From: Thiobacillus sp.
GTDB lineage: Bacteria; Pseudomonadota; Gammaproteobacteria; Burkholderiales; Thiobacillaceae
Reading direction: 5' to 3'
Assembly: GCA_011391285.1 (NCBI GenBank)
Contig: JAABQU010000221.1
Span: forward strand, 49,128 to 113,127
Length of the DNA stretch: 64,000 bases
A program made the position numbers and the translations under genes. The notes below the pieces were generated by a model. The model worked only from the letters and a program-made list of their open reading frames with translations. It was not told where the DNA came from and made no database searches. Positions 55,640 to 64,000 of this stretch are shown here, one piece after another (the first letter of the stretch is position 1; each line of letters starts with the position of its first letter).

Positions 55640-58279
55640 GTGACAGCGAATTCAGATCCTATCCGTACCACCTGCCCCTACTGCGGCGTCGGCTGCGGCG
55701 TGCTGGTCAGCCGGGACGGCGACGGCTTCGCGGTGCGCGGCGACCCGGCGCATCCGGCCAACCTCGGCCGCCTGTGCTCCAAGGGCGCGGCGCTCGCCGA
55801 GACGCTGAGCCTGGATGACCGCCTGCTGCACCCCGAGGTCGACGGCCGGCAGGTGAGCTGGGAGGCGGCGCTTGATAGGGTCGCCCAGCACTTTGGTCGG
55901 GTGATTGCCGAACATGGCCCCGACGCGGTGGCCTTCTATGTCTCAGGCCAACTGCTGACCGAAGACTACTACGTCGCCAACAAGCTGATGAAGGGCTACC
56001 TCGGCTCCGGCAACATCGACACCAACTCGCGCCTGTGCATGTCGTCCGCCGTGGCCGGCCACAAGCGCGCCTTCGGTGCCGACGCTGTGCCCGGCTGCTA
56101 CGAGGATCTGGAGCTCGCCGATCTCGTCACCTTGGTGGGCTCCAACGCTGCCTGGGCGCATCCCGTGGTGTTCCAGCGCATCGTCGCGGCGAAGAAGGCG
56201 CGGCCGGACACGAAGGTCGTGGTGATCGATCCGCGCCGCACCGCCACCTGCGATATCGCGGATCTGCATCTGGCCATCCAGCCCGGTACGGACGCCTGGC
56301 TGTTCAACGGCCTGCTCAACCATCTGCGGCGCGAAGATGGCATCGACTGGAGCTACATGGAAAACCACATGGAGGGCTTCGGTACCGCCCTGGAAGAAGT
56401 CGGCAGCCTCAGCATTCCTCGCGTGGCGGATAAGTGCGGCTTGCCGGTGGCCGACGTGGCTGAGTTCTACCGCCTGTTCACGCAGACGCTCAAGAGCGTC
56501 ACCGTGTTTTCGCAGGGCATCAACCAGTCCTCGTCCGGTGTCGACAAGGTCAACAGCATCCTCAACGTGCATCTGGCCACCGGCCGGGTCGGCCTGCCGG
56601 GCGCCAGCCCCTTTTCCATCACCGGCCAGCCCAACGCGATGGGCGGGCGCGAGGTGGGAGGCCTCGCCAACCAGCTGGCCGCGCACATGGACATCGTGCC
56701 GGAAAGCATCGAGCGGGTGGGGCGCTTCTGGAACGCCCCCAACATTACCCATCGTCCCGGCCTCAAGGCGGTGGAGCTTTTCGACGCGGTACGCGCGGGG
56801 CGGGTCAAGGCAGTCTGGATCATGGCGACTAACCCGGCGGTGAGCCTGCCGGAGGCGGACCGTGTGGTGGCGGCGCTCAAGGCATGCGAGTTCGTGGTGG
56901 TATCCGACAACACCCGCCACACTGACACCGCTCAACTCGCGCACGTGCTGTTGCCCGCCGCTGCCTGGGGCGAGAAGGACGGTACGGTGACCAATTCCGA
57001 GCGCCGCATCTCGCGCCAGCGCGCCTTTCTGCCGCTGCCCGGCGAGACGCGGCCGGACTGGTGGATCGTCAGCGAAGTGGCGCGCCGCATGGGCCATTCC
57101 GAAGCCTTCAGCTATGCCGGCCCGGCTGACATTTTTCGCGAGCATGCCGCGCTGTCCGGTTTCGAGAACGACGGACGCCGTGCGTTCGATCTCGGCGGCC
57201 TGGCACGACTGGACGACGCGGCCTACGTGCATCTGGCGCCGGTGCAATGGCCGGTTCAGCAGGACGGCAAGGGCACGCCGCGGCTGTTTGCACAGGGGCG
57301 CTATATCAGTGCCTCTGGCCGCGCGCGCATGATCGCCCGCACGCCGCGCGGCCCCGCCCACCCTGTCACAGCCGCGCAGCCCTTCGTGTTCAATACCGGC
57401 CGCGTGCGTGACCAGTGGCACACCATGAGCCGCACCGGCAAGACGCCCAAGCTGCTGGCCCACATCGGCGAGCCCTACGTGGAAATGCATCCTGCCGATG
57501 CCGCGCGTGCCAACGTGCGCGCCGATGCGCTGGCGCGGGTGCGCAACGGTCGTGGCGAGATGCTGGCGCGCGTAGTGGTGAGCGCGGACCAGCGCCCCGG
57601 TTCGGTGTTCGCACCCATCCACTGGAACGGCCAGAATTCGGCCAAGGCACGGGTGGACGCCCTGGTCTACGCGGTCATCGATGAAATCTCCGGGCAGCCG
57701 GAATTCAAGCACGCGCCGGTGGCGGTGGAGCCCTATGCGGCCGGCTGGTACGGCTTCGTGCTGGCGCGTGATCGTATCGACAGCCATTCCGCCGAATACT
57801 GGACTCAGGTGCGCGCCAAGGCCTGCTGGCGCCACGAACTGGCGGGGGTCGAGGCCGACTGTCTGTGGCCGCGCCGCCTGCGCGAGCATTTCGGCCATGC
57901 AGGGGACTGGATTGAATTGCAGGACTGCGCCGAGAACCGCTACCGCGCCGCCCTGATCCGCGACGGCCGGGTCGAGGTGGTCGGCTTCTTCGACCGCGAC
58001 TGCGCCGCCCTGCCGCCGCGCCACTGGCTAGAGGCTCTGTTCGAGAAGGACGTGCTGAGCCGGGAGGAACGTGCGGCGCTGCTCATGGGGCGGCCGGGCA
58101 AGGCGACACCTGAAGTTGGGCGCATCGTCTGCGCCTGTTTTGGAGTCGGCGAGAACACCCTCCAGCAGGCGATCGGGCAGGGGGCGCGTTCGGTGGAAGC
58201 CTTGGGAATCAAGCTGAAGGCGGGCACCAACTGCGGCTCCTGCATTCCCGAATTGAAACAACTGCTGACGGCGAGCTGA
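55640..58279 (+). CDS. nasA: Assimilatory nitrate reductase NasA, copy 2
   Basis: Second nitrate reductase, 879 aa, from the same family as copy 1. [4Fe-4S] ligands C12, C15, C19 and C46, Mo ligand C133 (TNSRLCMSSAVAG) and C-terminal BFD domain (VCACFGVGEN and TNCGSCIPELK) are all present, so it looks active. The two copies diverge widely outside these motifs, pointing to an old duplication or a separate acquisition. It starts with GTG 55640 and is followed by the transporter, so it is probably the main reductase of the nirBD operon. Confidence 0.92.
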   Translation: MTANSDPIRTTCPYCGVGCGVLVSRDGDGFAVRGDPAHPANLGRLCSKGAALAETLSLDDRLLHPEVDGRQVSWEAALDRVAQHFGRVIAEHGPDAVAFYVSGQLLTEDYYVANKLMKGYLGSGNIDTNSRLCMSSAVAGHKRAFGADAVPGCYEDLELADLVTLVGSNAAWAHPVVFQRIVAAKKARPDTKVVVIDPRRTATCDIADLHLAIQPGTDAWLFNGLLNHLRREDGIDWSYMENHMEGFGTALEEVGSLSIPRVADKCGLPVADVAEFYRLFTQTLKSVTVFSQGINQSSSGVDKVNSILNVHLATGRVGLPGASPFSITGQPNAMGGREVGGLANQLAAHMDIVPESIERVGRFWNAPNITHRPGLKAVELFDAVRAGRVKAVWIMATNPAVSLPEADRVVAALKACEFVVVSDNTRHTDTAQLAHVLLPAAAWGEKDGTVTNSERRISRQRAFLPLPGETRPDWWIVSEVARRMGHSEAFSYAGPADIFREHAALSGFENDGRRAFDLGGLARLDDAAYVHLAPVQWPVQQDGKGTPRLFAQGRYISASGRARMIARTPRGPAHPVTAAQPFVFNTGRVRDQWHTMSRTGKTPKLLAHIGEPYVEMHPADAARANVRADALARVRNGRGEMLARVVVSADQRPGSVFAPIHWNGQNSAKARVDALVYAVIDEISGQPEFKHAPVAVEPYAAGWYGFVLARDRIDSHSAEYWTQVRAKACWRHELAGVEADCLWPRRLREHFGHAGDWIELQDCAENRYRAALIRDGRVEVVGFFDRDCAALPPRHWLEALFEKDVLSREERAALLMGRPGKATPEVGRIVCACFGVGENTLQQAIGQGARSVEALGIKLKAGTNCGSCIPELKQLLTAS

Positions 58280-58358
58280 TGAACCCTTCTCCTGTTCCGA
58301 CCGGCTCGGCGGGGGAGGGGGGAACGATAACAACCTACCGATTTTTCAGGAGCACTGC

Positions 58359-59570
58359 ATGAACAAGGAATTCTGGCGATCAGGCCATACCCCCACATTG
58401 CTATCCGCATTTCTCTATTTCGATATCGCCTTCATGGTTTGGGTGATGCTGGGGCCGCTTGGCGTGCAGATCGCGCAAAGTCTTGAACTCACGTCCGCGC
58501 AGAAAGGCATGATGGTGGCGACGCCGGTGCTGGCGGGTGCGCTGCTGCGCCTGGTGATGGGTGTGCTGGTCGATCACCTCAAACCAAAAATGGCCGGTCT
58601 GATCGGTCAGCTGGTCGTGATCTCGGCCTTGCTGTGGGCATGGCTCGCGGGCATTCACAGCTATCGCGAGGTGCTTGTCCTCGGCGTGTTGTTGGGCTTT
58701 GCCGGCGCGGCCTTCGCCGTTGCGCTGCCGCTGGCGTCACGCTGGTATCCGCCGCAGCATCAGGGCACCGCGCTTGGCATCGCCGGCGCGGGCAACTCCG
58801 GCACCGTGTTCGCTGCGCTGTTCGCGCCCAGCCTCGCGGTGGCGTTCGGCTGGGGCAACGTGTTCGGCATCGCGCTTATACCGGTTGGCGTCGCCTTTCT
58901 GGTGTATCTCGTGTTCGCCAAGGACGCGCCCGACTGCCCGCCGCCCAAGTCGCTGCACCAGTACCTGAACGTGCTGAAAGATCGCGACGCCTGGTGGTTC
59001 ATGTTCTTCTATTTCGTCACCTTCGGCGGCTTCGTCGGTCTGGCGTCCAGTCTTACCATCTACTTCAACGACCAGTTCGGCCTGACGCCGGTGCAGGCGG
59101 GCTATTTCACCGCTGCCTGCGTCTTCGCCGGTTCGCTGGTGCGCCCGATGGGCGGGATGTTGGCTGACCGCATCGGCGGCATCCGCACCCTGCTGGTAGT
59201 TTATTCGCTGGCGGGCGTGTTTCTCATCGTCGTCAGTTTCGGCGCACCGAGTGCATGGCTGGCGCTAGTCGGTTTCATGTTCGCCATGGGTACGCTCGGC
59301 TTCGGCAACGGCGCGGTGTTTCAGCTGGTGCCGCAGCGCTTCCGCAAGGAAATCGGCGTGATGACCGGACTGGTCGGCATGGCCGGCGGCGTCGGCGGGT
59401 TTTACCTGGCCGCCAGCCTCGGCTACATCAAGGGGCTCACCGGCGATTACCAGATCGGGCTGCTGATTTTTGCGGGTCTGTGCTTCGTCGCGCTGATCGG
59501 CCTGACGGTGGTGAAGCAGCGCTGGCGCACCACCTGGGGTGCAGCGGCGATCTCGGGGGCGAAGGTTTAA
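58359..59570 (+). CDS. NarK/NasA-type nitrate/nitrite transporter (MFS)
   Basis: A 403-aa major-facilitator protein with 12 predicted TMs. Nitrate signatures are GIAGAGNSGTVFAALFAP (TM5) and GLVGMAGGVGGFYLA (TM11), with FYFVTFGGFVGLAS between. It resembles NarK1/NasA-type nitrate importers. CAGGAG precedes the ATG by 7 bases. It closes the structural part of the nitrate operon before the kinase/phosphatase gene. Confidence 0.92.
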   Translation: MNKEFWRSGHTPTLLSAFLYFDIAFMVWVMLGPLGVQIAQSLELTSAQKGMMVATPVLAGALLRLVMGVLVDHLKPKMAGLIGQLVVISALLWAWLAGIHSYREVLVLGVLLGFAGAAFAVALPLASRWYPPQHQGTALGIAGAGNSGTVFAALFAPSLAVAFGWGNVFGIALIPVGVAFLVYLVFAKDAPDCPPPKSLHQYLNVLKDRDAWWFMFFYFVTFGGFVGLASSLTIYFNDQFGLTPVQAGYFTAACVFAGSLVRPMGGMLADRIGGIRTLLVVYSLAGVFLIVVSFGAPSAWLALVGFMFAMGTLGFGNGAVFQLVPQRFRKEIGVMTGLVGMAGGVGGFYLAASLGYIKGLTGDYQIGLLIFAGLCFVALIGLTVVKQRWRTTWGAAAISGAKV

Positions 59571-59618
59571 GGCTGGGCAAGGGGTGAGCAGAGAGCGGTA
59601 AGTTCTTGGGCCGCCGCC

Positions 59619-59674
59619 TATAATCCCGCTCACCGCTCACCGCTCACCGCTCACCGCTCACCGCTCACCGCTCC
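59619..59674 (+). repeat. Heptanucleotide tandem repeat between -10 box and start codon
   Basis: CGCTCAC is repeated six times without interruption (59627-59668) and ends in CGCTCC directly before the ATG at 59675. A perfect TATAAT (59619-59624) precedes the array. No Shine-Dalgarno-like sequence is present. A reverse-complement partner (GGTGAGC) lies upstream at 59583-59589. Confidence 0.8.
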
Positions 59675-61357
59675 ATGCCCCTGAAACTCCAATTCGGCTA
59701 CGCTACCGCCACCGGCCCGCGCGAGCGCAACGAGGACTACGGCGGATATGTCGAGCCAGCCGATCCGCAACTCGCAGCGACCAAGGGCATGCTCGCAGTT
59801 GTCGCCGATGGCGTCTCGGGCGGTGCGCATGGGCGCGAGGCGGCAGAAACGTCGGTACGCAATCTGCTCGCCGATTACTACGCCACGCCCGACACCTGGG
59901 AAACGCCGCACGCGCTCGGCACGGTGCTCGCGGCGATCAACCGCTGGCTTACCGGGCAGACCGCGTCGCGCCACGAAACCGGTGGCATGGCGACGACGCT
60001 TACCAGCCTGGTGCTGCGCGGCCACCGCTTCCACTATGCCCACGTGGGCGACACGCGCCTGTATCGCCTGCGCGGTGAAACGCTTGATCAGCTGACCACC
60101 GACCACGTGTGGGAAACGCCCGGCATGTCGCATGTGTTGAAGCGTGCGCTGGGACTCGACACGCATGTAAGCCCCGATTTCGGCGACGGCGACCTGGCGG
60201 CGGGTGATGTTTTTCTCATCGCGTGCGATGGCGTATGGGAGCCGCTCAGCCAGCTTGAGCTGCACCGGCTACTGAAACTGTACGACGCTACGCCACGCGT
60301 TGCCAATGCGCTGGTTGAGGCCGCCCACGCGCGCGGCGGACAGGACAACGCCACCGCGCTGGTGGTGCGCGTGGTGGCGCTGGGCAGTGCCGATGCGCCG
60401 CTCATCGACGCGCGCGATCTGCCGTTGCCGGGCAAGCTGAATCCGGGCGCGCGGCTGGATGAATTTGTGATCGAGGACGAATTGCACAGCGGACGCGACA
60501 CCCTGATTTATCGCGCGCGCCATGAAAAAACCGGCCAGCGTTGGGCACTGAAAACGTTGCAACCGGTGCTCGCGGGCGATGGCGACGCGGGGATTCGGCT
60601 GCTTGCGGAAGAGTGGTTCCTGAAGCGTGTGCATTCGCATTATTTCCCTGAGGTGCTGCCCTTGCCGGGGCGTAATTTCCTCTACTTCGCCGTGCGCTAT
60701 TTCGATGGCGCAACCCTGCAGGATAAGCTCGACGCGGGCCAGCATTTTTCTCCGGTGGAAACCGTTACGCTCGCCATCCGCATGCTGAAAGGACTGACCG
60801 CACTGCACCGGCTCGACATTGTTCACCGCGATCTCAAACCGGCCAATCTGCATGTGGACAGCGAGGGAAAACTGCGCATCCTGGATTTGGGCGTGGCGCG
60901 TTGTCCCACGCTCGACGTGCGCGAAGATCATGCCCAGCCCGGTACGCCGAGCTACATGGCGCCGGAGCTGTTCAACGGCAGCGAAGCGAACCCGCAAACC
61001 GATCTCTACGCAGTCGGCGCGACGGTTTACCACTTGCTCACGCGCAAATACCCCTACGGCGAAATCGAGCCGTTCCAGCATCCCAAATTTGGTGAGCCTG
61101 TGCCGCCTGCGCGCTATCGTCCAGACATCCCGCCGTGGCTGGAAAACGTGATTCTGAAAGCCGTCGCACGCGACCCCAGGCAGCGCTTTGAAACCGCCGA
61201 GGAAATGCTGCTTGCCCTGGAACGCGGCGAAGCCAATCCGCTGCTGCGCCGCCGCACGCCGCTGATCGAGCGCTCGCCGGCCGGCGCCTGGCCGCTGATC
61301 GCCACCATTTCCATCGCACTCAATCTGCTTCTGCTATTTCTGCTGCTGGCGAGTTGA
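59675..61357 (+). CDS. Bifunctional PP2C phosphatase / Ser-Thr protein kinase
   Basis: A 560-aa fusion. The N-terminal PP2C domain (about 1-235) has RNEDYGG, VADGVSGG, HVGDTRLYR, CDGVWE and GGQDNATAL. The C-terminal Hanks-type kinase has K293, HRDLKPAN (H384, D386) and a DLG motif (D404) instead of DFG, with a degenerate glycine loop (LHSGRDTLIY). A C-terminal TM (about 538-560) anchors it in the membrane. Pseudomonas also has a kinase gene next to nasA-nirBD, so a role in nitrate assimilation control is inferred. Targets unknown. Confidence 0.9.
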   Translation: MPLKLQFGYATATGPRERNEDYGGYVEPADPQLAATKGMLAVVADGVSGGAHGREAAETSVRNLLADYYATPDTWETPHALGTVLAAINRWLTGQTASRHETGGMATTLTSLVLRGHRFHYAHVGDTRLYRLRGETLDQLTTDHVWETPGMSHVLKRALGLDTHVSPDFGDGDLAAGDVFLIACDGVWEPLSQLELHRLLKLYDATPRVANALVEAAHARGGQDNATALVVRVVALGSADAPLIDARDLPLPGKLNPGARLDEFVIEDELHSGRDTLIYRARHEKTGQRWALKTLQPVLAGDGDAGIRLLAEEWFLKRVHSHYFPEVLPLPGRNFLYFAVRYFDGATLQDKLDAGQHFSPVETVTLAIRMLKGLTALHRLDIVHRDLKPANLHVDSEGKLRILDLGVARCPTLDVREDHAQPGTPSYMAPELFNGSEANPQTDLYAVGATVYHLLTRKYPYGEIEPFQHPKFGEPVPPARYRPDIPPWLENVILKAVARDPRQRFETAEEMLLALERGEANPLLRRRTPLIERSPAGAWPLIATISIALNLLLLFLLLAS

Positions 61358-61378
61358 CCGCACCAAAAAGATGCGGTC
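61356..61378. promoter_or_regulatory. Inverted repeat at the kinase stop codon
   Basis: GACCGCA (61356-61362) and TGCGGTC (61372-61378) form a 7-bp hairpin around CCAAAAAGA; it covers the stop codon and lacks a T-run, so it may be a weak terminator or RNA-stability element. Confidence 0.4.
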
Positions 61379-61469
61379 GCGCACAAGCCGCACTTCACTG
61401 GCGCGCCAGGCGCCAAGCCCTATCCGCATCGATATTCCAAGTCATTGATTTTGTTGCGTATAGAATGCC

Positions 61470-61485
61470 TGGCACAGATGGTGCT
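61470..61485 (+). promoter_or_regulatory. Candidate sigma-54 promoter of the ATP-grasp/alpha-E operon
   Basis: TGGCACAGATGGTGCT has the GG/GC -24/-12 spacing, with a mismatched T at the -12 element. It lies 64 bases before the ATP-grasp gene. The 191-base interval 61358-61548 otherwise holds no gene. The embedded GGCAC/GTGC symmetry also resembles an NtrC half-site pair, so the reading is ambiguous. Confidence 0.4.
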
Positions 61486-61548
61486 GGTGAGGGAGTGCTC
61501 GCGCGCAGTTCATAGCGATAGCGGTGCGCGCGGTTCGGAGGCTGGAAG

Positions 61549-62997
61549 ATGAAGATCGATTGCGGAATTTATCCGCTGACGGGCGGGTTTGACGAGTTGC
61601 TGGAAGCACCGGGCAAGCCGCGCAACGGCGCCGAGGGGCTGTGCGATTACTTTGCCGAACTGGCGAGCGACGAACTGGAGGCGCGGCATCGCGCGGTGGA
61701 CGCGGCGATCATGGCGGCAGGGATCACCTTCACCGTGTATTCCGAGGCCGGCAACATCGATCGCGCCTGGCCGTTCGACGTGGTGCCGCGCATCATCGAG
61801 AAAGCCGAGTGGGATCGCATTGAGGCCGGTCTGAAGCAGCGCCTGAAGGCACTCAACCGGTTCATCGACGACATCTACCACGAGCAGAAGATCATCAAGG
61901 ACGGCATCTTCCCGGCCGAGGTGCTGGCCGATTCGAAGAATTTCCGCACGGCCTGTGCCGGCGCCAATCCACCCTTTGGCGTGTGGGCCCACATCTGCGG
62001 CACCGACCTGGTGCGCGACGGCGACGGCACGATCTACGTGCTGGAAGACAACCTGCGCGTGCCGTCCGGCGTGTCCTACATGCTGGAAAACCGCCAGCTG
62101 ATGAAGCGGCTGTTTCCCGAGCTGTTCGCCCGCTACGACGTGCTGCCGGTCGACGATTACACCGCGCAGCTGTACGACATGCTGGCGGCTCTGTCGCCGC
62201 GAACGGACGAACGTCCGGAAATCGCGGTGCTCACGCCCGGCGTCTACAACTCCGCGTATTTCGAGCATTCCTACCTCGCCCAGCAGATGGGCGCGCATCT
62301 GGTCGAAGGCTCCGACCTGGTGGTGCTTGACGACGACTGCGTCTATATGAAAACGATCGAGGGCCTGACCCGGCTCGACGTGATCTACCGCCGCGTCGAC
62401 GACGATTTCATCGACCCCGAAGTCTTCCGCGCCGACTCCACCCTCGGCGTGCCTGGCCTCATGCGCGCATGGAAGGCCGGCAAGGTCGGCATTGCCAACG
62501 CGCCCGGCTCGGGCGTCGCCGACGACAAGGTGGTATATGCCTATGTGCCGCAGATGATCGAGTACTACCTCGGCGAGCAAGCTATCCTGCCCAACGTGCC
62601 GAGCTACCTGTGCATGAACGAGGCCGACCGCGACTACGTGCTCGCCAACCTCGACAAGCTGGTGGTGAAGCCGGCCAACGAATCCGGCGGCTACGGCATG
62701 CTGGTGGGGCCGAAATCGACGCCGGACGAGCAGGCGAAGTTTGCCGAACTGATCAAGGAGAACCCGCGCAACTATATGGCGCAGCCGACGCTGTCGCTGT
62801 CGACCGTACCGACACTGTGCGAGGGTGCGATCGAACCGCGCCACGTCGATTTGCGGCCGTTCATCCTGCAATCGAAAGATTTATACGTGACCCGCGGTGG
62901 CCTAACGCGCGTGGCCTTGCGACGCGGTTCGCTGGTGGTGAACTCATCGCAGGGCGGCGGCAGCAAGGATACTTGGGTTGTGCAGGGGGTGATCTGA
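61549..62997 (+). CDS. Circularly permuted type 2 ATP-grasp protein
   Basis: A 482-aa member of COG2308 (DUF404/DUF407), a circularly permuted ATP-grasp ligase expected to form amide bonds on a peptide or small molecule. Recognised from YPLTGGFDELLEAPGKPRNG, YVLEDNLRVPSGVSYMLENR and VVKPANESGGYGMLVGP (ATP-binding loop). It is preceded by GGAGG 10-12 bases before the ATG at 61549. The stop overlaps the next ATG (TGATG). It belongs to an ATP-grasp/alpha-E/transglutaminase operon whose product is unknown. Confidence 0.88.
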   Translation: MKIDCGIYPLTGGFDELLEAPGKPRNGAEGLCDYFAELASDELEARHRAVDAAIMAAGITFTVYSEAGNIDRAWPFDVVPRIIEKAEWDRIEAGLKQRLKALNRFIDDIYHEQKIIKDGIFPAEVLADSKNFRTACAGANPPFGVWAHICGTDLVRDGDGTIYVLEDNLRVPSGVSYMLENRQLMKRLFPELFARYDVLPVDDYTAQLYDMLAALSPRTDERPEIAVLTPGVYNSAYFEHSYLAQQMGAHLVEGSDLVVLDDDCVYMKTIEGLTRLDVIYRRVDDDFIDPEVFRADSTLGVPGLMRAWKAGKVGIANAPGSGVADDKVVYAYVPQMIEYYLGEQAILPNVPSYLCMNEADRDYVLANLDKLVVKPANESGGYGMLVGPKSTPDEQAKFAELIKENPRNYMAQPTLSLSTVPTLCEGAIEPRHVDLRPFILQSKDLYVTRGGLTRVALRRGSLVVNSSQGGGSKDTWVVQGVI

Positions 62998-63953
62998 TGT
63001 TAGCCAGAGTTGCTGAAAACCTGTATTGGATGGCGCGCTATCTCGAGCGCGCCGAGGATACCGCGCGCCTGATCAACGCCACCACCATGCTGTTGATGGA
63101 CATGCCGCGCGGCGCCAGCTTCGGCTGGGAAGACCTGCTTAAAGTGGTCGGGCTGGACGAAGCCTTCCACCAGCACTATGATGAGGCGAGCGAAAACGCC
63201 GTGATGAGCTTCCTCATCCAGGACGAGCGCAACCCATCGTCGATCTTCGCCTGCGTGCGTCTCGCTCGCGAGAACACCCGCACCTTCCGCGAGGTGCTGC
63301 CGCGCGAATCGTGGGAATGGGTCAACGAGCTCTATCTCTACACCAGCACTCACCTCAACCACGCGCTCGACCGCCGCAAGCGCTTCGAGGTGCTGACCGA
63401 AATTATCCGCCGCCGCCAGGCGGTGGTCGGCCTGCTCTCCGGAACCATGAGCCGCGACGAGGGCTTCCAGTTCATGCGGCTGGGGCGCAACGTCGAGCGC
63501 GCCGACATGACGACGCGCGTGCTCGACGTCAGCTACGCCATGAACCTGCCGTACCAGAACAGCCAGTATTACGATTTGATCTGGATGAGCGTGCTGCACG
63601 CGCTGTCGGCGCACCAGATGTACCGGCGCCACGTCAGCGTGCACGCGCGAGGCCACAAGGTGCTGGGTTTCCTGCTGAACGATCTGCAGTTTCCGCGCAG
63701 CGTGCGGCACTGCCTGCACGAAATCCAGTTCGCTCTCGACGAGCTGCCGGGGGCCGAGCCCATGCGCCGCCTGCAGGGCATGCTCAACCTGGTGGACCGG
63801 GCCGATTACCGCGCGCTGGCGGAGAACGGGCTGCACGAATTCTGCGACGACATTCAGGCCCGGCTGGCTGACCTCAACGCGGTCATCGGCCAGACCTATT
63901 TCCGCGCCGCCCATCCGCAAAAAATGTCGCAATCCCTCTTCAGCCTGGTTTGA
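62997..63953 (+). CDS. Alpha-E domain protein (COG2307/DUF403)
   Basis: A 318-aa all-helical protein that always accompanies COG2308. It begins LARVAENLYWMARYLERAED and contains RLGRNVERADMTTRVLDVSY. Glu-rich motifs give the family its name; it is thought to work with the ATP-grasp ligase in peptide or amide synthesis. It overlaps the ATP-grasp stop by one base. Function inferred from the conserved pair. Confidence 0.88.
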   Translation: MLARVAENLYWMARYLERAEDTARLINATTMLLMDMPRGASFGWEDLLKVVGLDEAFHQHYDEASENAVMSFLIQDERNPSSIFACVRLARENTRTFREVLPRESWEWVNELYLYTSTHLNHALDRRKRFEVLTEIIRRRQAVVGLLSGTMSRDEGFQFMRLGRNVERADMTTRVLDVSYAMNLPYQNSQYYDLIWMSVLHALSAHQMYRRHVSVHARGHKVLGFLLNDLQFPRSVRHCLHEIQFALDELPGAEPMRRLQGMLNLVDRADYRALAENGLHEFCDDIQARLADLNAVIGQTYFRAAHPQKMSQSLFSLV

Positions 63954-63957
63954 TCCC

Positions 63958-64000
63958 GTGACCGCATCGCTCAGTTTTCCCCGCTTCGGCGACAAGCAGA
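63958..64000 (+). CDS. Start of a downstream gene, probably transglutaminase-like (cut by window)
   Basis: GTG 63958 opens a frame MTASLSFPRFGDKQ that continues out of the window. In this conserved operon the third gene usually encodes a transglutaminase-like cysteine peptidase. With 14 residues, the product cannot be shown from sequence; the call rests on context. Confidence 0.35.
   Translation, partial: MTASLSFPRFGDKQ

Noticed and set aside
55943..58024. 693-codon minus-strand ORF
   Set aside because: Antisense to nasA copy 2, whose cofactor ligands are all intact on the plus strand.
59627..59668. CRISPR-like array
   Set aside because: Units are only 7 bases with no spacers, so this is a simple tandem repeat.

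Overview
The window looks like a chromosomal segment of a high-GC betaproteobacterium. A Thiobacillus-type (Nitrosomonadales) sulfur/nitrogen lithotroph is my best guess. The evidence is the housekeeping gene order (glyQS-gmhB-plsC, ksgA-pdxA-surA-lptD facing amgK-murU-pepP-ubiH), a DsrC/TusE-family protein, a three-gene rubrerythrin/rubredoxin system and a full NasA/NirBD nitrate assimilation locus. The genus is inferred, not shown. I see no rRNA or tRNA genes, CRISPR arrays, prophage or insertion sequences.

Layout. 1-5.2 kb: translation and envelope genes (glyQ end, glyS, gmhB, plsC, a YgjP-like metallohydrolase with no ordinary start codon, gloA preceded by a leader ORF that copies its N terminus). 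5.2-7.1 kb: a DUF4202 gene and an Old Yellow Enzyme. 7.1-12.4 kb (minus strand): ksgA, pdxA, surA, lptD. 12.4-18.9 kb (plus strand): amgK and murU (cell-wall sugar recycling), pepP, two ubiquinone hydroxylases, dsbC. A palindromic-repeat island separates amgK from murU. 18.9-22.5 kb: a methyltransferase and an ABC exporter (lipoprotein adaptor, ATPase, permease).

22.7-29.1 kb is an accessory block: a LysR regulator facing a DsrC-like gene plus an HPP membrane protein, a ZIP metal transporter with a 34-codon ORF upstream, a GNAT gene, small ORFs, and katG facing oxyR. 30.3-35.9 kb is a TolC/MFP/RND tripartite efflux operon. 35.9-39.7 kb holds a YqaA-like membrane protein, rubrerythrin, rubredoxin and its reductase (peroxide and oxygen defence), a rhodanese lipoprotein, a QueD-like enzyme and a small secreted protein. 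40.0-48.6 kb holds an FNR-like regulator with an unusual cysteine pattern, a CorC/HlyC protein, Hsp20, a membrane protein, a P2-type cation ATPase with Na,K-ATPase-like motifs, a phosphofructokinase with mixed ATP/PPi signatures and a DUF2202 protein.

48.8-64.0 kb is the nitrogen region: nasA copy 1 with ybiB; then nirB, nirD, nasA copy 2, a NarK-type transporter and a PP2C-phosphatase/Ser-Thr-kinase fusion; then the circularly permuted ATP-grasp, alpha-E and (cut off) probable transglutaminase operon. Sequences matching the sigma-54 -24/-12 consensus lie before nasA copy 1, nirB and the ATP-grasp gene. The nirB one is an exact match with an NtrC-like site about 85 bp upstream. Together they suggest nitrogen-limitation control of nitrate uptake, reduction to nitrite and then ammonium, and possibly of the poorly understood ATP-grasp/alpha-E system.
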